Part shown: piece by piece, positions 57,289 to 64,000 of the stretch | How the letters are laid out: the number at the start of each line of letters is the position of its first letter | Numbering within the stretch: the first letter of the stretch is position 1 | Origin: Castanea sativa | Taxonomy: Eukaryota; Streptophyta; Magnoliopsida; Fagales; Fagaceae | Length of the DNA: 64,000 bases | Reading direction: 5' to 3' | NCBI RefSeq assembly: GCF_040712315.1 | Contig: NC_134015.1 | Span: 10,064,945-10,128,944, forward strand | Notes under the pieces: generated by a model | Databases searched by the model: none | What the model was told of the DNA's origin: nothing | What the model saw: the letters and a program-made list of their open reading frames with translations, nothing else | Translations under genes and position numbers: made by a program

Positions 57289-60200
57289 TCAGAAATTCTC
57301 TCTGTGCAATGATAAGGGATTGAACACTTTGAATCCACAGATCTCCATCTAATGGCCAAGGCTTCGGCCACAGTATTTTTGACTACATATTTTTTTCTAT
57401 GCAGTTTTGTATTGTTTATTTTACTTTGTAGTTTGTAGGTCTTGTGACTTTATTCTCCAGGGAATCTTTTTTTTCATTTTTTTTTTAATAGACTATGTAT
57501 CATTTGGATGAGCTTAGGATTTAGATTGTATATTGTTGTATTTCTTGTGACTTTATTCTCCCATTAGCAAGTTGGATTCCACCACCTTGATTTTGGAATT
57601 GTAATTTTTGGCGTGTACTAGAAATTGTTTTTTTTTTTTTTTTCTGATACAGTACTATAAATATTTAAATCAACTCATTTGCTTTGCCTTGATGGTAAGA
57701 TCATTTATAATATAATAAAGTCCATATACAATCAAAATTCAAATTGAATCCAAAGTAACTTTTAATTGTACTCTAATTTTACATTCGTTTTAATTTTCTT
57801 ATTTTTTGTGCTAAGTCACTCTCTAATATTCAATGTGAGAACCAAGATAACTACCTCACTGATCACTTAGATAATATGATCACGTATCTGTTAAATCTTT
57901 TTGTATGTAAGTATATGTTAAACCCATTACAATTATTGTATAGCGATCACATAGGCTCAAATTCTATAGTTTCTATTTTCAAAAACTAAAATCAAATCCA
58001 GTAAGAACTAGGGAGTATTGATTGATTGACTGAGCTGCAGTTCAATTCTTTGTCAGCCTATATTTTTTTACTTTCCATTCAAAAATCATGGGCAAGACAA
58101 ATGATTGACCTGCAATAATTAATGATCAATATAACAGGCTCTCTATATATGCGTGGAGTAAAATGTGTATACAATGGGGACCTATGGTCCATCTCCATGT
58201 TGTTTGACTGAGGAGTAGACCCCATCTGATAAACTTGTTCTTGGATTGCTAGGCCTTCACATGGGGAAGCCAAAAATGTAGACCAAAACCATAGAACCAT
58301 TGTCAATATCATTGTACTGCTTTACCATGCGTAATTCCCTTCTCGGGTGACACTCTCACATGCAATTTGTATTTTGGGAGGAACAATTTCAATGAGGCTA
58401 AGCTGTCATATTTATTCAACATTTATTTTTTGGGTTTTAGGGGAAGATAATAAACTATTAATAATAAGTGAGGTATAGATATACATAGGAAAACATTCGT
58501 TAATTACCTCGTCTTCTTTGGCATGTTGCCACGTGACACTTTGCATATGTATGGTCCAATGGAATTGAATCATGTCGCATTGTCTTATTAGTCCCATACA
58601 TATAAAATGTGGCTATAGTAGAACTGCATACTGCATACTGCAATATCTATTAAGCTGAAAAGAATAGTGCATAGATTTCTAAGCTACTTCCAACAAAAAA
58701 TAGCTAAATAAAATATCAAAAACGCTAGATCCTGGTTTGCATTATACATTATACATGCTGATGAAATTTAAGAATCTGTTAAGGGTAGGTCATAAGGCTA
58801 ACATCACTCAAGCACAATATGTGCAAATAGTTTTAGGTTATAGATTCATTGCCTTTGGAATATATGTTATAGAGTATTTTCTCTCTCTCTCTCTCTTTCT
58901 TTCTCTAACTTTGATTCAGATAAAACCCATAATATTTTTTTTGCTGCTCTAATCACAAAAAATCAAAGACTATAGCTCATACACATGTTTTCTTTTTGCA
59001 AATCTCCAAAAGACTACAGCAGAGTGACATCAAATTCTATCACAACCGCAACAGCACGTGTACACGTGACAGCCTTCAATGGCCTACTGAATGTAAACTC
59101 ACTCTTCACAATAGCAGTCTTTGTGGGTCTTTCTCTTTTAGCTTCTTCTTGTTTTCGTCATTGCTGGCACAGTGGCTTAAGCTAGCTATCACCTTCTTCA
59201 ATAGTAAGGATGTGGATGATAACTACTATTATTATGGATTGGTCTACCTTGTTATATTTTGATTTTAAGTAACATTAAGCTTCCTCCAAGTAATTCATAT
59301 TCAGAAGTGAAGTAGTATTTTGTTAAAAAGAATAAAATTCGTACACGGCCTTATCACATTGTGTGAATCATCTACAATATTTATAAATTATCCTCTCTAT
59401 TATTGGTTCGTAAAGAAACTGTGTATTGTATTCGAAGTCATAATTGAGAATTGTATTTTATGGTCCTCACCACGAATTTAAAATTGTATTAAATGTATTT
59501 TATGGAAGTCATAAGTGAGACTAATGCAATATTAAAATTGTATAATGAGGGCTTGCTTTATGGTGAGTGTACTAGTATAATGGGTTGTGCACATCAGGAA
59601 CTCTCTTATCTAGAAAATAGATCTAAACTAGCTTGCTTAACGTAAACTCAGGTGTGGAGGTCCTTCTCTCCTTTATGGATCCCAAGTGCATCGTTATGGA
59701 GATTCTTAAGTCAATTTCTTTAGGCTAGTAGACAAGCATATCTCTCCTTCATTGTCACCTCATGAATAGTCACATGTAACAGCCTGGTAGAGAAGCATAT
59801 CTACAGGCAATTAGAATTTAACTTTTCTATTCGTTTCTTTTTAATGCAGGCTGTTCAATTTCTCCTGCTCTCTTGTGAACACTAAGCATTCTCATTACTC
59901 TGATAGTAAGGTTGAAGAGACAAATTTGCAACATGGCTATCCTTGATCAAGTGAGTTGTAGTTTCGCAATGACAGATTGCACTTGTAACATTCCAATAGT
60001 ATAAAACTAAAAGGAAAAGGGAGGATTTTACTATATGTTTCATAGTAATTGAGTTGCCATTCAGGGAGTGTTCTATAGAACTTAGAATACTAAGGTTTTA
60101 GCCCTTTACACTCACCAAAGCATTACATCTACTCAACCAATGAACAAGACTTTGGTTTTATGTGGATAATGACTGTACAAAGCATGCCTTCACCAAAATG

Positions 60201-61540
60201 CTGTTGTCATCTCGTTTAATACTTATGGAGTAATAACAACATACTCACATATATGATGATAAAAACTCATATTTGTGAAACACCATTTATGCATTCACTC
60301 TTGTACATTACTGTTTTTTTGTTAAATGCAGCCAAAACTCATGTTATTATGTGAGTATGGAATTTTGTTTATAATACTTACTAATTAGCAACTCAAAGGC
60401 TACTGAATAGATAAGGATGGGCACCAAGTCATGAACCCTATTATTAAAACAAGAAATTGATTATTACTCTCTTATTGGAGAAAACTCATCTATAGTATGG
60501 AATTTGAAGTAGCCTTTTAAATTATGCATTGGTACTTATAGAAAATGGGAGGAGAATGTTAATCATATTTCATGTAATATTATTGAACCACTTGAGTGTG
60601 CCATATGCTTGGCTTTCACTTTTTATATGTTCAATGGTAGTATAATAGAGACATAAATATACGCCGGAGTTATTGTGGACCCCCGAAAGTTGATGTAGTT
60701 CTAAGGATGCTTAAATGTAGTAGAGACATAAGGCCCACCAAAAGATGCAAAATGACATAAGGCCATTGGTTTGTTAGAGACATTATTGTCCTATATATAT
60801 ATATACATATTAATATACACACACCCGCACATACACGCACATTACACCTACCACATTCGTATTTGTAAATGCAAAAAAGCCTTTAATGTTAAACTTGCTT
60901 GAATTGGATGAACCCTTGTTGACAGTAATATGTGTGATGGAAATTTTGTGGATTGCAGGTTAGGGAAGAGCTTTTTTCAAGATAGTAGACGAGAACAGTC
61001 AACTGGTATGAACTACTTTGCTTTTCAACACCTGCAACTTTTTCTCATGAATTGAGTGTGATTGCATTATTTACTTCTATGATGACACTGTGTACAACTG
61101 AAAGGAAACAACATGAGTCATTTATTTAGGCATTGTTGATGGATTACGTTCATATAGGTTATTTTGAAGCACATATTTCGTATGAAACCAACATTACACT
61201 CGTGCATTCAAAATTTTATTTACTTACTTTTGACCAATGACCCAAGTATGTAAGCATCATGGTGTGACATAGTTAAAAATTATTATGGATGTAATAAATA
61301 TTACAATTACGTTAATTGGGTGTTTGTTAATATATTTTTGAAAAACACTACTGCTTAACTACTTTTACAACTTATCACACTGATACGCATCTACGATAAG
61401 TGTTATGTACTCTAAGAAATTTTAAGCATACTTGGGTATGTCTATTCCTAACAAATCACAAATGATATTATATATAATAATTATTACCTCCGTAGTAACA
61501 AATCTTGGTGTAGGTAAAATTTCGTAACTATTGTGCTGCA
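57289..61540. other. Gene-free stretch left of the CACTA transposase
   Basis: AT-rich with CT runs (58880-58900) and AT runs (60795-60810). A segment at 60959-61005 following ggattgcag could be an exon of the transposase leader or of something else, but is too short to judge. No promoter or terminus was identified. Confidence 0.5.
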
Positions 61541-64000
61541 ATGGATAAAAGTTGGATGGACAAGAAGAGGGGTTCAAGGGAATATTTTGAAGGTGTAGCA
61601 AAATTCGTGGAATTTGCCTCTTTATCTGCGTGCAATGGGAAGATCTTGTGCCCTTGTGTGAAATGTGTGAATTTGATTTCAGTACTGCCAAATGTGGCAC
61701 GTGATCATTGTTGGGCTTCGGGGATGCTTAACAATTACAAAGTTTGGAAATTTCATGGGGAATCGGCGGCTACCACGACGGGTACCGTATGTGGGAGCTC
61801 TCATGTGCAAGAAACCCTAAATGAATATGGTGATTTTCATGGGATGTTGCACGATTTGTGCCCCCCGCATGAAATGGCACCCGAACCAATGGAAGAAGGT
61901 CCTACTGTGCAACATGCGGATGAAGGGATGAATGATGAGGCCAATAAGTTTTACAAGATGATAGATGATGTAGACAAACCTTTATATGAAGGTTGTACAA
62001 AATTTAGCATTTTCTCGGCCATTGTTGTGTTGTTCCAGTTGAAGACTCTGTGTGGTCGGACGAACAAGTCATTTACAATGTTGCTTCAAGTTTTGAAGGA
62101 TTTACTTCCTTCAGAAGCGAAGTTGCCAAAAGACCATTACGAGGCTAAGAAGATAATCCGAGACTTGGGTTTGGGTTATGAGAAGATTCATGCTTGTCAC
62201 AATGACTGCATGCTATTTTGGAAGGACAATGTTAACCTCGATGCGTGTCCTTGTTGTACCGCTTCAAGGTGGAAAACAAATGAGGCATCTGTTGCTAGTA
62301 AAAATGCTTCATCCACTAAGGGAAAGAAGAAAGCTGCAAAGATCCTACGGTGGTTCCCTTTAAAGCCAAGATTGCAACGGCTATTTCTTTCACCCGATTT
62401 GGCTAGTTCTATGAAATGGCATGTTCATGGTCGTACTGATGATGGGGTTATGCGGCATCCTGCTGACTCTGAGGCATGGAAAATGTTTGATACTAAGTAT
62501 TTAGAGTTCTCGTCTGACCCTCGTAATGTCAGACTTGGATTAGCTGCAGATGGGTTCAACCCCTTTGGAATTATGAGTACTAGTCACAGTACATGGCCTG
62601 TCATGTTGGTCCCCTACAATCTCCCACCTTGGCTGTGCATGAAACGGTCATCTTTGATTCTATCAGCGGTTATTCCTGGTCCTACCTCACCAGGGCTTGC
62701 TATAGATGTGTACTTGCAACCATTAGTAGAAGAACTAAGGGAGTTATAGGATGTTGGAGTACGGCATACGATGCATCTTCAAAAGAAATATTCCAATTGC
62801 GTGCAGCATTGATGTGGACTATAAATGATTTTCCTGCATATGCAGATCTGTCGGGTTGGAGTACCAAAGGTGGGTTGGCGTGTCCTTCTTATGCTATGGA
62901 GACCGACTCTCGGTATTTGAAAAATGGCCATAAATTCTGTTACATGGGACATAGGCGATGGTTGGATGTTGACCACAATTTCTGGGAAGAAGGTATGTTA
63001 TTTGATGGATCTAATGATACACGATTGGGTCCTGTACCACCAGTCGCGTCACAGATTATTTCGGACATTGAACATTTAGTTGGACGTTGTCTGGGAAGGA
63101 AATGTCAACTTGCTTACAATAAAAGAAAGAGAGGGGAGGCAGATCAAAGTGGTTGAAAGAAGAGAAGTATATTGTTCACCTTGCCTTATTGGGAGGATCA
63201 CAAGTTGCGACACAATCTTGATGTGATGCATATAGAGAAGAATGTGATGGACAATATACTTGGCACACTGTTGAACTTGAAGGATCAAACAAAGGATAAT
63301 TACAAGGCACGCCTTGACTTGGCGGACATGGGGATAAGGACTCGACTTCACCTACAACAAAGAAGTGATGATAAGTATATTATACCACCCGCTTGTTTTC
63401 ATATGAGTTCATCGGAGAGAGATGGTTTCTTGCAAGTTTTGAAGGATGTAACAGTGCCTGATGGGTACACTTCCAATATCTCACGTCGTGTGAATATGAA
63501 AGAACGCAAGATTTCTGGGTTGAAGAGTCATGATAATCACATCTTGATGCAGCAACTTTTTCCCATAGCATTACGCGGGTCTTTGCCATCTCATGTTACT
63601 AGGCCTTTGATAAAGTTAGCTTGCTTCTTTAGAGAAATTTGTTCCAAAACCCTTAGTGTTTTAGATATTGCGACTGTTGAGGCAGACATTGCAGTGACGT
63701 TGTGTGAATTGGAAAAGATATTTCCTCCATCCTTCTTTATAGTGATGGTACATTTGGTCATGCACTTAGCTGCTGAAGCCAAGATTGGTGGTCCAGTGCA
63801 CTACCGGTGGATGTATCCCATTGAGAGGTAAGACGTATGTAATATTATTGATCAACTATGAGTTTCATGTGCGCATTCAAATAACCATGACCAATCATTA
63901 ATCTTCATATTCCTTTATAGGTACCTCGAACGCCTTAAGTCTTACGTACGAAATAGAGCTGCTTCAGAACGGTCTATTGCTGAAGGATACATCGTAGAGG
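61541..64000 (+). pseudogene. TNP2-type (En/Spm, CACTA) transposase, broken, runs off the edge
   Basis: Starts MDKSWMDKKRGSREYFEGV, the transposase-associated domain with its CPCVKCVN cysteines (residues about 1-50). The TNP2 core follows: KDLLPSEAKLPKDHYEAKK, YEKIHACHNDCMLFWKDN, LRWFPLKPRLQRLF and ADGFNPFG. The first frame ends at TAG (62747-62749) where Trp is usual; a one-base shift within the next 25 bases moves the rest to another frame (AALMWTINDFPAYADLSGW, KFCYMGHRRWL). That frame hits TGA at 63154-63156, again in place of Trp, then resumes with LPYWEDHKLRHNLDVMHIEK and the DUF4218 region up to MYPIER. A 93-bp intron (63828-63920) leads to YLERLKSYVRNRA. The right part lies outside the window. 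The protein would cut CACTA ends. Confidence 0.92.
63828..63920 (+). other. Intron in the transposase gene
   Basis: Donor gtaagac after attgagag and acceptor ttcctttatag; the joined codon gives Arg in IERYLERLKSY, as expected for the DUF4218 region. Confidence 0.85.

Overview
The window is nuclear DNA of a flowering plant, most likely a woody eudicot. It is AT-rich, its genes have introns, and it holds Ty1/copia elements with tRNA-Met primer sites, Pack-MULE, CACTA, SINE and TRIM elements, and plant-only families (thaumatin-like protein, ARF17, DUF4220/DUF594, DRP1, plastid RPL4). The species cannot be fixed; a Fagales-type tree is only an impression.

Only one host gene looks intact: an intronless osmotin-type thaumatin-like protein on the minus strand (9493-10227), with a TATA box. 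Everything else recognisable is a transposable element, a gene fragment carried by one, or a decayed gene.

Layout. 1-1529: no gene. 1535-4286: 2.75-kb solo LTR with a near-perfect 5-bp target duplication. 4653-5363: a MITE and a CACTA-type end. 5577-7725: degraded copy of the segment at 23886-25985, starting with the tail of a DUF594 gene. 8500-8645: RNase H remnant. 9493-10227: thaumatin-like gene. 10533-12554: Pack-MULE with a perfect 9-bp target duplication carrying an ARF17 fragment. 13185-18884: old, broken Ty1/copia element. 19134-20605: solo-LTR-like unit and TRIM-like tandem repeats. 21765-24165: DUF4220/DUF594 pseudogene, followed by a MULE-like element (24352-26138), a three-copy tandem array ending in a SINE (26872-28610) and a solo LTR with a perfect target duplication (28859-29789). 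30191-32136: tandem repeats and a 321-bp TRIM. 32695-38205: LTR-like unit, hairpin MITE, Helitron-like element. 39701-39853: SINE.

40287-64000 may be one composite story. A CACTA-type terminus with palindromic GCCGCG-rich subterminal repeats is followed at once by a fragment of the plastid ribosomal protein L4 gene, then a lone dynamin-related (DRP1) exon with intact splice sites, a young 8.34-kb Ty1/copia element nested 12 nt inside that exon's downstream intron, a few unassigned exon-like segments, and finally a broken TNP2-type (En/Spm) transposase gene that runs off the right edge. Whether these form one giant gene-capturing CACTA element cannot be settled here, because no matching right terminus is visible.

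The region records repeated transposition, gene-fragment capture, LTR-LTR recombination and tandem duplication rather than a working gene set.
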